Positions 19,109 to 27,764 of a DNA stretch of 28,285 nt are shown here, in pieces. Source of the stretch: Mesostigma viride. Its lineage: Eukaryota > Streptophyta > Mesostigmatophyceae > Mesostigmatales > Mesostigmataceae. Position numbers and translations under genes: made by a program. The stretch spans positions 1-28,285 of the forward strand of contig RPFO01002185.1 in assembly GCA_009746045.1 (NCBI GenBank), in the 5' to 3' direction. The notes beneath the pieces were generated by a model. It ran no database searches. It saw only the letters and a program-made list of their open reading frames with translations, and was not told the origin of the DNA. Each line of letters begins with the position of its first letter. Position 1 is the first letter of the stretch.

Positions 19109-19891
19109 CTAGTCGCATGCATTCCTTGCTCTCTCCACCAAAGCAGAGGCCAGGACGACCCTTTCCACGACCTTTTCAATTTCCTCCCCCTCAGCATCAG
19201 CAACAACGGTCATGGCAAATCGGGCTTGGCGCTTAACCCCCGATGCCAGAACGGCAGCCATCTCCACACGAGTTTTTGACACTTCAACAGGTACAGGCAA
19301 TTCGCCGACCGCAAAAGTAAGCCTTGCGAGGTGCGGGACCCACCAATCACCTTCCAAAAATCCGCAACCCCATCCAATCATGAAATACAACAACAGGTCT
19401 GCGCCCATGGCGCCTGCGATATCCAAGTCGTCATGCGAAACAATCGCATGCACGTCATCCTCCGAGCACAGCATCCATGTAAAAACGGCGTCCCCGAAAC
19501 CTTGGCAGTAGGCATACGAGTCAAAGTCAGGGTGATTCAACATCCATTCCCGCGACCGGACCGCCATTCTTTCCAGACTTCCAGCACCGTCCACCTCAAA
19601 ACTCAGGACAAGAGGTCCTTCACCAGCACTGGACTCGCCATTCACAAACAACAAGCCTCCTTTGATCACCTCTTGCATCTCCCCTGACAACTTGGCGTGT
19701 CCATCACAAAAAGGCATGCAATCCGTCCCGAATGGAAGCTGGCAATCCCGGGCGATACATCCCCCCTTTTTTGCAAACAAATCCTTCACCCTCCCTGCCA
19801 TTCCCGTTCGCACGCTGACATGACGCACGCACAAGTCATCCCCTCCTGCTCTCGCTTCCTGGCACCACGCAACCGTGCATTTGACCGCCAT
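19109..19891 (-). CDS. Zinc-motif protein with two CxxxxC...CxxH sites, 260 residues
   Basis: Start at ATG 19891 (MAVKCTVAWCQ), aligned with the start chosen for the neighbour at 17690; an in-frame ATG at 19921 lies within the duplicated leader. Two probable zinc sites: C5-x4-C10-x10-C21-x2-H24 (CVRH) and C45-x4-C50-x11-C62-x2-H65 (CDGH). Downstream are a beta-rich stretch (GPLVLSFEVDGAGSLERMAV) and a Trp/Cys-rich part (FTWMLCSEDD, then FMIGWGCGFLEGDWWV). A helical C-terminus follows (EEIEKVVERVVLASALVERA). The architecture is like the gene at 16911 without its coiled coil. Role unknown; tandem Cys/His sites most often bind zinc for protein or nucleic-acid contacts. Its upstream leader is a duplicate of the one before the gene at 20761. 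Confidence 0.7.
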   Translation of the reverse strand: MAVKCTVAWCQEARAGGDDLCVRHVSVRTGMAGRVKDLFAKKGGCIARDCQLPFGTDCMPFCDGHAKLSGEMQEVIKGGLLFVNGESSAGEGPLVLSFEVDGAGSLERMAVRSREWMLNHPDFDSYAYCQGFGDAVFTWMLCSEDDVHAIVSHDDLDIAGAMGADLLLYFMIGWGCGFLEGDWWVPHLARLTFAVGELPVPVEVSKTRVEMAAVLASGVKRQARFAMTVVADAEGEEIEKVVERVVLASALVERARNACD

Positions 19892-20146
19892 CTGCGACCA
19901 CCAACACCGTTTGATACACATTTCTCACCGTCAACGGCCGTTGGCTTGAAACAACAAGAATGATTTACTACGCCCACGAAAATCACACCATTTTCCAGCC
20001 TCCAACGGCCGTTGGCGCACGAAAAATGCACGAAAAAAATTGGCATTATGCATTTATTGATTACATCCATAGTGCCACGTGGCGAATCACACCCAACTTT
20101 CCAGCTGCCAACGGCCGTTGGCGCAAAGAAAATCACACCCAACACT
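19892..20146 (-). promoter_or_regulatory. Leader and intergenic block with three palindromes (duplication copy 1)
   Basis: Palindromes at 19931-19944 (TCAACGG form), 20002-20015 and 20108-20121. The block also holds GCATTATGCATTTATTGATT and GTGCCACGTGGC, itself a near-perfect palindrome around CACGTG. It matches 20762-21050 closely. The nearest palindrome lies 39 nt before the ATG. Confidence 0.55.
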
Positions 20147-20761
20147 TCAGTCGCATAATCGATTCGCGTCAGTCACGCGCTCGAACTTGTACTCCTGCCC
20201 CAACGCGGACATCACCTCACCAACCGCTTTCTCAAACTCGTCAACACCGTCGGGTCCCCACTCATGCACGTATTCCCTCAACCAGAACATGCAATCTCCA
20301 GCAGACACGAACAGCCGGTCGATGATCAGGTCAGTGTGATGCTTGAAGTACTTGCCGTCCTTCAAGATGACCCATTCGAACCGTCCCACCTCCCCTAAAC
20401 CCTTAAACCCTTCTCCCCTATCATATGGCCGCGTCATCGGTATCCAACTTTCATTACCATCAGCATCGATCGACTGAAAACAAATTGGGCTGGGTATTGA
20501 TGGATCATAGGGCCTTATAGCACCACACCTCACAAGCACCTCCTCAAATGGCTCTACGGTCGGCTTTGGGAGTCCCCGACCCTCGATATTGAAAACAAGA
20601 GCCGCGGCCTTCGCGACATCCGGTCTCAAAAGAGACCTTTCACCCTTGGGCTTAAAATCCAGCTTAATGTCCGGCAGAAGCCTGAGCGCGCTCTTAACCA
20701 CTCCCAGAAGCCTGTCTTCCAAGTTGATCCACTCGCCCCCCTCCGTCCTGTAGAACGTCAT
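20147..20761 (-). CDS. Unrecognised protein, 204 residues
   Basis: ATG at 20761 (MTFYRTEGGEWINLEDRLLG) is preferred to the TTG at 20767 because CAG precedes the ATG here and in three neighbours. The protein is soluble and mixed alpha/beta: VVKSALRLLPDIKLDFKPKG, VAKAAALVFNIEGRG, FEWVILKDGKYFKHH, DRLFVSAGDCMFWLREYV, then VGEVMSALGQEYKFERV. It lacks the zinc sites of its neighbours, and no family is recognised. Part of its 3' end was copied to 21040-21140, together with the intergenic block that precedes this gene. A palindrome lies 40 nt before the start. Confidence 0.65.
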   Translation of the reverse strand: MTFYRTEGGEWINLEDRLLGVVKSALRLLPDIKLDFKPKGERSLLRPDVAKAAALVFNIEGRGLPKPTVEPFEEVLVRCGAIRPYDPSIPSPICFQSIDADGNESWIPMTRPYDRGEGFKGLGEVGRFEWVILKDGKYFKHHTDLIIDRLFVSAGDCMFWLREYVHEWGPDGVDEFEKAVGEVMSALGQEYKFERVTDANRLCD

Positions 20762-21050
20762 CTGCAACCCACCGACACCGTTTGATATACATTTCTCACC
20801 GTCAACGGCCGTTGGCTTGAAAAAACAACAAGAGTTTTAAGATTTATTACGCGCACAAAGCACACACTAGTTTTCAGTCTCCAACGGCCGTTGGCGCACG
20901 AAAAATGTTTTATTATGCATTTATTAATTACATCCATGGTGCCACGTGGCAAACCACACCCTACTTCCGGGTGCAAAGAAAATCAAACGCTAATTTGCAA
21001 GTTCCAACGGCCGTTGGCGCAAGAAAATCACACCCAAAATGCCTTCAGTC
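20762..21050 (-). promoter_or_regulatory. Leader and intergenic block with three palindromes (duplication copy 2)
   Basis: Palindromes at 20802-20815 (TCAACGG form), 20881-20894 and 21004-21017. Its order of elements is the same as in 19892-20146, including the ATTATGCATTTATTAATT and GTGCCACGTGGC segments, with an insertion of about 28 bp near 20970-20998. Confidence 0.55.
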
Positions 21051-21140
21051 GCAGAATCCATTCCCCTCACGCAGTCGAACAGGGGTACTGTTCCCCCAGC
21101 GCGGACATCGCCTCACAAATCGCCCTTGGGTACGATTTAG
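21035..21140 (-). pseudogene. Truncated copy of the 3' end of the gene at 20147
   Basis: On the minus strand, AICEAMSALGEQYPCSTA followed by a stop parallels AVGEVMSALGQEYKFERV near the C-terminus of the 20147-20761 protein. The DNA match extends through CTTCAGTCGCA into the intergenic block. It lacks the rest of the gene and abuts the MYND gene at 21146, so it is a duplication remnant. Confidence 0.6.
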
Positions 21141-21145
21141 TCCCC

Positions 21146-21936
21146 TCAAAAAACCTTGAACATTTCACCTTTGAACTTAAAATGCACTTCACCCCCCATC
21201 CGAATTACAAGTCCGGCCAAATTGACACCAGACCAGCTGTCTGTAACGTCGCCGTGCATAGTGCTGAGAGACTTTCTCGCCTCACGATACTTGGTACACC
21301 ACTTCTTGTGTTCCTCCCAGTCCGCACGCTGGCATTCGGCAGCACAATACCGGACGTCTCGACAACCCCCGCACTTGCGGTGGACACCCTCCATCACAGA
21401 GCACGCCTGATTCGAGCAACACTTTGGAAGCGAGCCGAGCATCGGCCCTCCCACCCCCGGGAGAACGATCATCCGTGAAAACGTCAATTTCACGGACTCG
21501 GAATTCCCGAATGTAAAATGGAAACCTTCAAACCCCCCCCCTCTACTCTCGCCGATACGGTCAATCTCGGCTGCGCCTCACTCGCGTCTGGAAATTTCCC
21601 CCACTGGTCTTTCTCCCACTGGTCCCACCCAACCTTTCCGACATACGACACCAGAAGTCGAAACTCGACGTCTCGATTGAGTGGAACCCGATCCGCCGGC
21701 GTGGGCTTGTAGAATCCGCCAGCCAAGGCGAAGTACATGTCCAGCAACTGGAGATTAATCTGTCGTCCTACTGAGGCGAACGAGTCATACACGACCAAAA
21801 CCGCAAACTGGCGACCCAGGCGCTTCTCGTGCTGCCGTACCCATCCGTGGATCTCGCGAGCCCGGTTAAGTACGTTTGCTGCCACGCAGGCAATCGCAGC
21901 GCGGGTCGAAGATTCCAGCTCGCCCGTCTCCGCCAT
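21146..21936 (-). CDS. MYND zinc-finger protein, frame broken at a run of nine C
   Basis: ATG at 21936 (MAETGELESSTRAA) opens an N-terminal domain: a helix ACVAANVLNRAREIHGW, beta strand FAVLVVYDSF, then VEFRLLVSYVGKVGWDQW. It ends early at 21490. At the nine-C run 21533-21541 one extra base would link it to the second frame (stop at 21146) through FHFTFGNSESVKLTF. That frame has a C-terminal MYND finger: CCSNQAC, KCGGC, RYCAAECQRADW, EEHKKWC. MYND fingers bind zinc and usually mediate protein contacts in chromatin or signalling proteins. After the finger is a tail with VRIMGGEVHFKFKGE-like strands. The paralogue at 27765-28285 has the same order, with REFRLLVSF and a CRGCRDARYC finger. The frame break could be sequencing error or real. 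A palindrome lies 79 nt upstream. Confidence 0.75.
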
Positions 21937-22014
21937 CCCTCCCCTGCGCCAATTGGCACGTGCGTAATACGTAAGTTATATTTTACTCAACCCCCCTTTT
22001 GACATTTCTCCATC

Positions 22015-22028
22015 CCAACGGCCGTTGG
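22015..22028 (-). promoter_or_regulatory. Palindrome upstream of the MYND gene
   Basis: Perfect CCAACGGCCGTTGG followed by CGCAAGAAAATCACACCC, the flank used in the 46-bp arrays. It lies 79 nt before the ATG at 21936. Confidence 0.45.
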
Positions 22029-22170
22029 CGCAAGAAAATCACACCCAAAGTCAACGATTGATGACGGCCTCATATAGCAAAATTGAAGATTAAAATTATT
22101 GATACATCATCCACAAAACTCCTAATCGAACTAGGTATCCCTCCAATCGGACAAGAAAAGAGGCTTCTCG

Positions 22171-23132
22171 TCAATTCTGGGCAAAATCGGCCCAACTCCC
22201 CACCCTTGCCAAATCCCTGATATAGAAATCAAGTTCCACCTCATTCTCATCCCCGCAAAAGCGAAGGATTTCGGATCCATCTTCCCATTCGTCCCATTCC
22301 CCACTAGCTTTAGCTTTCTGTGTAAATTTTTGTATGACAATTTCGGCCACGATGTTCTCAACCCCTCTATTCCTGTCCTCCAGAAGCCTTAAAGCCTCAG
22401 ACGTCACATCAGTAGACGTCTCCCCTCTGTCCAACAGCCACAGCGCCAGTCCAAATTCGGCGGCATCCAGAGGAAGACTCTCCAAGTACGACGGCGTCAG
22501 CCAATCACGAAAACCGCGATTGGTACGTTCGTTCGAAAAGTAGAGCATGCTCTTCAATCCCCATATATACTCATTAGCAGCCAGCATCTCCATCTCCTTA
22601 GCCACCTTTTCCCTCTCCTCAACTTGCTGTTTTAAGTCCTCGTCTCTCTCGAGCTCGCTTACGTCAAAATCCATTTCTCCCCACATACACCTCTCGTCTC
22701 GAAAGTCACGGGACCAATCCTCCCAGTAACCCCGAACTGCAGTCATTCTGTCAAACGTCTCCAGACAGACCCTTCGGAACGCCCCCCCCTTTCCGCCAGC
22801 TGCTCCTTCCCTAGATACGCGTGAAATGGTCTAGTAGACCACAAATACGGCGTAAATGGCACTCGTGGCACTCTTCTGTCCGCCACCGAAACACAAAATA
22901 CCCGCCATCGACAGCCAAGCCCAGCAACCGCAGCTTGCGCCTTCCGACTCACGCACTCAAAACGTGCCTGATCAATCAAGCCTAGGAAACTGGCAACATG
23001 CGTTACCACCTCCAGCGGCATATCCATCAGGTGAAGCACAGCCACCATCTCCGTCCTCTTGTTAGCTCCAACCTCGCAGGAGGCGCCCTTGTCCTCCGTC
23101 TGCCTCTTCTGTTTGCTCTTCCCTACTCCCAT
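22171..23132 (-). CDS. F-box protein with lineage-specific C-terminal domain, frame broken at a run of eight C
   Basis: ATG at 23132 opens a basic N-terminus (MGVGKSKQKRQTEDKG). An F-box follows at residues about 35-75: MDMPLEVVTHVASFLGLIDQ, ARFECVSRKAQAAVAG. F-box proteins dock on SKP1 in SCF ubiquitin ligases and recruit substrates through the rest of the chain. The first frame ends at 22743, but one extra base in the eight-C run at 22782-22789 would join it through AFRRVCLETFDRM to the frame ending at 22171. The C-terminal part has a coiled coil (LKQQVEEREKVAKEMEMLAA) then EYIWGLKSMLYFSN, LESLPLDAAEFGLALWLLD, and ends SWADFAQN. The same C-terminal pattern occurs in the F-box gene at 26500, so this is a family domain. 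No substrate can be inferred. Confidence 0.75.
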
Positions 23133-23252
23133 TCGCCTGCATACACACCAGGCAAAACAGTATTTTGAGGCATCCTATTCACTACGAATTATTCGTGCCA
23201 CAGGATACACATTTTTTTTAACACATCTTCATCTTTTTCTGGCCCTTAATGG

Positions 23253-25460
23253 GCAGAAAAATTGTTATAACCACCACTAAGCTGCTTGAAAGACACATCC
23301 TGCCTTACTGCCACATGAAAAGAATAAAATGCACATGGTAATTTTTTTCCAATTCCAACGGCCGTTGGCTCACAACCCCCCTGTGGGAAGGGTGGATGCC
23401 TTACGAACCAGTCAAGCCCCATCTTTATGCTCAGCTAGTTTTTTTGGAGGCCTTTCTAGGAAGGCACATGGTAATAACCTTCACTAAGCTGCATGAAAGA
23501 CGCATCCTGCCTTACTGCCACCAAATGAAAAGAAAGAAATGCACATGATAATGTTTTTCCAATTCCAACGGCCGTTGGCTCACAACCCCCCTGTGGGAAG
23601 GGTGGATGCCTTACGAACCATTCAACCACATCTTTATGGTCAGCTAGATTTTTGGAGGCCTTTCTTGGAAGGCACATGGTAATAACCATCACTAAGCTGC
23701 ATGAAAGACAGATCCTGCCTTACTGCCACCAAATGAAAGGAATGAAATGCACATGATAATGTTTTTCCAATTCCAACGGCCGTTCGCTCACAACCCCCCT
23801 GTGGGAAGGGTGGATGCCTTACGAACCAGTGAAGCCCCATCTTTATGCTCAGCTCGATTTTTTGGAGGCCTTTCTAGGAGAAAAATGGTAAATAGCCACC
23901 ACTAAGCTGCATAAAAGACACATCCTGCCTTACTGCCACCCAATGAAACGAATGAAATGCACATGGTAATGTTTTTCAAGTCTAACGGCCGTTGGCTCAC
24001 AACCCCCCTGTGGGAAGGGTGGATGCCTTACGAACCATTCAACCACATCTTTATGCTCAGCTAGATTTTTGGAGGCCTTTCTAGGAAGGCACATGGTAAT
24101 AACCATCACTAAGCTGCATGAAAGACGCATCCTGCCTTATTGCCACCCAATGAAACGAATGAAATGCACATGATAATGTTTTTCCAATTCCAACGGCCGT
24201 TGGCTCACAACCCCCCTGTGGGAAGGGTGGATGCCTTACGAACCATTCAACCACATCTTTATGCTCAGCTAGATTTTTGGAGGCCTTTCTTGGAAGGCAC
24301 ATGGTAATAACCTTCACTAAGCTGCATGAAAGACGCATCCTGCCTTACTGCCACCAAATGAAAAGAATCAAATGCACATGATAATGTTTTTCCAATTCCA
24401 ACGGCCGTTGGCTCACAACCCCCCTGTGGGAAGGGTGGATGCCTTACGAACCAGTCAACCCATCTTTATGCTCAGCTAGATTTTTGGAGGCCTTTCTTGG
24501 AAGGCAATGGTAATAACCACCACTAAGCTGCATGAAAGACATCCTGCCTTACTGCCACCAAATGAAAAGAATCAAATGCACATGATAATGTTTTTCAATT
24601 CTAACGGCCGTTGGCTCACAACCCCCCTGTGGGAAGGGTGGATGCCTTACGAACCATTCAACCACATCTTTATGCTCAGCTAGATTTTTGGAGGCCTTTC
24701 TTGGAAGAAAAATGGTAATAGCCACCACTAAGCTGCATGAAAGACACATCCTGCCTTATTGCCACCCAATGAAACGAATGAAATGCACATGATAATGTTT
24801 TTCCAATTCCAACGGCCGTTGGCTCACAACCCCCCTGTGGGAAGGGTGGATGCCTTACGAACCATTCAACCACATCTTTATGCTCAGCTAGATTTTTGGA
24901 GGCCTTTCTTGGAAGGCACATGGTAATAACCTTCACTAAGCTGCATGAAAGACGCATCCTGCCTTACTGCCACCAAATGAAAAGAATCAAATGCACATGA
25001 TAATGTTTTTCCAATTCCAACGGCCGTTGGCTCACAACCCCCCTGTGGGAAGGGTGGATGCCTTACGAACCAGTCAAGCCCATCTTTATGGTCAGCTCGA
25101 TTTTTTGGAGGCCTTTCATGGAGAAAAATGGTAATAGCCACCACTAAGCTGAATGAAAGATACATCCTGGCTGATTGCCAACCCACTCAAAGGAATGAAA
25201 TGCACATGATAATGTTTTTCAAGTCTAGCGGCCGTTGGCTCACAACCCCCCTCTGGGAAGGGTGGATGCCTTACGAACCAGTCAAACCCATGTTTATGCT
25301 CAGCTAGATTTTTTGGAGGCCTTTCTTGGAAGAAAAATGGTAATAGCCACCACTAAGCTGCATGAAAGACACATCCTGGCTGCTTGCCACCCTATCAAAC
25401 GAATAAAAAGCATATGATAATGTTTTTCCAATTCCAACGGCCGTTGGCTCACAACCCCCT
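23253..25460. repeat. Satellite of about 11 units of roughly 208 bp, each with the palindrome
   Basis: Palindromes start at 23355, 23575, 23773, 23982, 24190, 24398, 24601, 24809, 25017, 25225 and 25434, mostly 203-220 bp apart. Each unit contains CACTAAGCTGCATGAAAGAC, TGCACATGATAATGTTTTTC, the palindrome, CTCACAACCCCCCTGTGGGA, and GGAGGCCTTTCTTGGAAGGC. Units differ by point changes and small deletions. Palindrome variants include CGTTCG at 23773, CTAACGG at 23982 and 24601, and CTAGCGG at 25225. Short minus-strand frames inside are by-products of repetition: the period is not a multiple of three. It lies upstream of the F-box gene at 23132. Confidence 0.95.
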
Positions 25461-25852
25461 TCGGGTAGAGGCCTTACGGACCAGTCAGAAATAGTGTCCA
25501 CCAAGCTGTTCCCCCACACCCACAGTTGTCCTTGTCCACATACCTTTCCAGTACAGTTGTCCTCAGCTTCTCAGCAACGGGCGACTCCTCTCCTTGCTGC
25601 CTTGACAGATATCACATAAACAAAACACGATCACGAGAGCATCAGGATTGTTAGAGGTTTCCTCCATCGCAAAACCGTAAGATACACACACCTCAAAAAC
25701 CAACTTTCTTGTCCTCCCAAATAACATATGTTTTTAAATGTAAAATAAATCACATTCATATTCTGTCACTTGATTTAACCACACAATTTTTCAGGTCCAA
25801 CGCCCGTTGGCATTACGCCTCTTCCCGGTAAAAGAGTATTTATTGCTCCAAC
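25461..25852. other. Gap with a possible exon fragment and one degenerate palindrome
   Basis: Around 25470-25605 the minus strand is open and protein-like (EKLRTTVLERYVDKDNCGCG), ending LFLTGP and a stop. It has no ATG, and a donor-like GTATGT lies inside, so it may be a decayed exon. A degenerate palindrome CCAACGCCCGTTGG lies at 25797-25810. Nothing else is recognised. Confidence 0.3.
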
Positions 25853-26036
25853 CCCACAAAAAACTCGTTCCGGACCTGATCGAAGCGAAGAGCACTGCCA
25901 GGGATCGGAGTCGAGCCAGATTTGTGTGCGGAACATGATGGCTGGCCCACCTCACTCCCCAACATCAATGTGGACCTGGGTTCGAACCCTGTCAGTGCTA
26001 TTCGCTTCGAACAGTTCCGGAACGAGTTTTTTGTGG
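25853..26036. mobile_element. Foldback (MITE-like) element with arms of about 65 bp
   Basis: The left arm (25853-25918) and right arm (25971-26036) are inverted copies of each other. The outer 22 bp are identical, including CACAAAAAACTCGTTCCGGA; the inner part has scattered mismatches. About 50 bp separate the arms. There is no transposase inside, as in MITEs. The right arm contains GGGTTCGAACCC, which resembles a tRNA T-arm/B-box. A clear target-site duplication was not found. Confidence 0.65.
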
Positions 26037-26499
26037 GTGTGGAGAAATAATGTCGACATTTTCGGTGACTGTTCAGCCTAAAAAAATCACAAGCAGATGC
26101 GACGGCCCCTCCATTAAACAAATTATCCACCACTGTTGCGCTACACTAGCAATGTTTGTCAAGGTCCAACGGCCGTTGGCATCAAATAAATCACAACCAT
26201 TGGTCACTCCATTTAACAAAATACCCACAACTTTTTAACCACACTAGAAATGTTTTTTGAGGTCCAACGGCCGTTGGAATCCAAAAAATGCCGAATTCAT
26301 GTCAAATTTATATATATGTGACAGTTGACAGAATTAGAGATAATTAAATTATCAAACCCTCTTTTATTTGCCTTTAAATTATCAGCCTTACCCATCAGCA
26401 AAAATTGGCGAATTTCATTCAATATTAGAATTCAAAATTTATTAATGAAATTTATGTTTCATCATTCAACCTCTTCAGAATCCTCATCCAAACACAACA
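26037..26499. other. AT-rich gap with two palindromes
   Basis: Palindromes at 26166-26179 and 26264-26277, both preceded by AGGTCCAACGG, in an otherwise AT-rich stretch (TATATATATG near 26310). No coding sequence is visible. It lies downstream of the F-box gene ending at 26500. Confidence 0.5.
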
Positions 26500-27363
26500 T
26501 CATGTCCCCTTTCCACTTGTACATACTACTCTCGGCCAAATACAGCAAGCGTGCCTTCTTCCCCCCAAAAACTTGAGATAATCCGGTGTGAAGATTGTTC
26601 CGCTGAGGACCTGCATAGCTAACTCCACCAAAACGCTTGCCATATCCTCCTCCCTACACCTCCTCTCTAATAAGGCCTTCATGTCTGCGTTCTCATCAAA
26701 TCCCATGATCAGAACTGCACATGCCATTCCTCCCCCCTCCAGAGGCAGCCCCTCCAAAAGCTTCACCCATTCTGCCTCCCTACGCGCTCTCCTCCCCGGA
26801 GGAAAAAAAATGTCCTCATCCGGGTCATAAGGAGTATCGCAGAACCAGAAAATGCTCCTTAACCCCCATAGTTCATAATTATCGTACAAGTCATCCATTT
26901 CCTTTCCCAATTGGCGTAAGCGAGCTGTCCACCCCCTCCAATTCCTCTCCAACACACGTCTCCTCTCAGCACGCTGGGACCTGAACAACCCTCCCATCGT
27001 CCTTGCTCGTGCATGTCCCTCTGGTGCTGGCTGGCGTCCTAACACCTCCTCAACTTCTTCACAATATACTTAAAATACATTCCCCTTGTGACGAGTGTGT
27101 AGGGTGATATCAGCTCTTGCACACTTTACTTGCCCGCCATACAATTCTCGGAAAAGAGACTCAGTTATCAATGTACGAGGACCATCCCCGAATGCGTCCA
27201 CGAACCCAGAAATTAACTTAAAGCTGAATTGGGGTTCATACCTCCCCGACACCGCTTCCCTAGCCCCTCTACAAACTGCTTCAAAGCGGGCTACGTCGGG
27301 CGCCTCCATAAAAGCTGCGACTTCGGTCCAAATTTCCCACGGCAGTGAGATATCCCCTTCCAT
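26500..27363 (-). pseudogene. Second F-box gene, interrupted by one in-frame stop
   Basis: ATG at 27363 (MEGDISLPWEIWTEVAAF) opens an F-box: FMEAPDVARFEAVCRGAREA. The ATG at 27408 would add 15 residues. The frame runs to TAA at 27070-27072, then continues in the same frame as VYCEEVEEVLGRQPAPEG to a stop at 26500. The part beyond the stop matches the family domain of the F-box gene at 22171: NYELWGLRSIFWFCD against EYIWGLKSMLYFSN, and LLEGLPLEGGGMACAVLIMG against LESLPLDAAEFGLALWLLD. So one gene carries a nonsense codon. Alternatives are a small intron covering the stop (a donor-like GTAAAG precedes it but acceptors are poor), readthrough, or a base error. A palindrome lies 120 nt upstream of the ATG. 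If only the first part is made, the product is an F-box without its partner domain. Confidence 0.65.
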
Positions 27364-27482
27364 TATCGGCCCCGACGTCAAACTTGTCCCTCTGCACATA
27401 ACATACATCGACGTCCATCCTTAAAAAAAAATGAGGTTTTGTCGGAAAGAAAATATGCAAACGTTAGGCGAGGTTCCAATCC

Positions 27483-27496
27483 CTAACGGCCGTTGG
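27483..27496 (-). promoter_or_regulatory. Palindrome upstream of the second F-box gene
   Basis: CTAACGGCCGTTGG, one mismatch from the perfect palindrome, 120 nt before the ATG at 27363. Confidence 0.4.
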
Positions 27497-27545
27497 GTCA
27501 CTAATTGTTGTTTAACCCGCTACAGTCGCATGAGAGAAAACGAAA

Positions 27546-27680
27546 GTCAATTTTATTCCAATTTCAAAGTGAAGGAGAATCCACTATTACACCATTTTAC
27601 AACACAAATCAGGTCAATTTTATTCCAATTTCAAAGTAAAAAGAGAATTCACCATTACACCATTTTACAACACAAATCAG
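27546..27680. repeat. Tandem duplication, 67-bp unit
   Basis: Two adjacent copies begin GTCAATTTTATTCCAATTTC and end TTTTACAACACAAATCAG, with a few differences in the middle. They lie downstream of the MYND gene ending at 27765. Confidence 0.85.
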
Positions 27681-27764
27681 GACTAAATACACAAATTTCA
27701 AATCCAAAATGCGTCCAGTTATCCAACCTCAAAAGCAAATTATTACTCTACATTTCCAGTTTTT

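Noticed and set aside
23456-25519. Repeated minus-strand frames of 66-100 codons in the 208-bp satellite
   Set aside because: They recur only because the satellite recurs; the period is not a multiple of three and stops fall at different places in each unit.
25955-26000. tRNA gene suggested by GGGTTCGAACCC
   Set aside because: The flanking bases do not form a five-pair T stem around a seven-base loop, and no acceptor, D or anticodon arms fit. It belongs to an inverted repeat.
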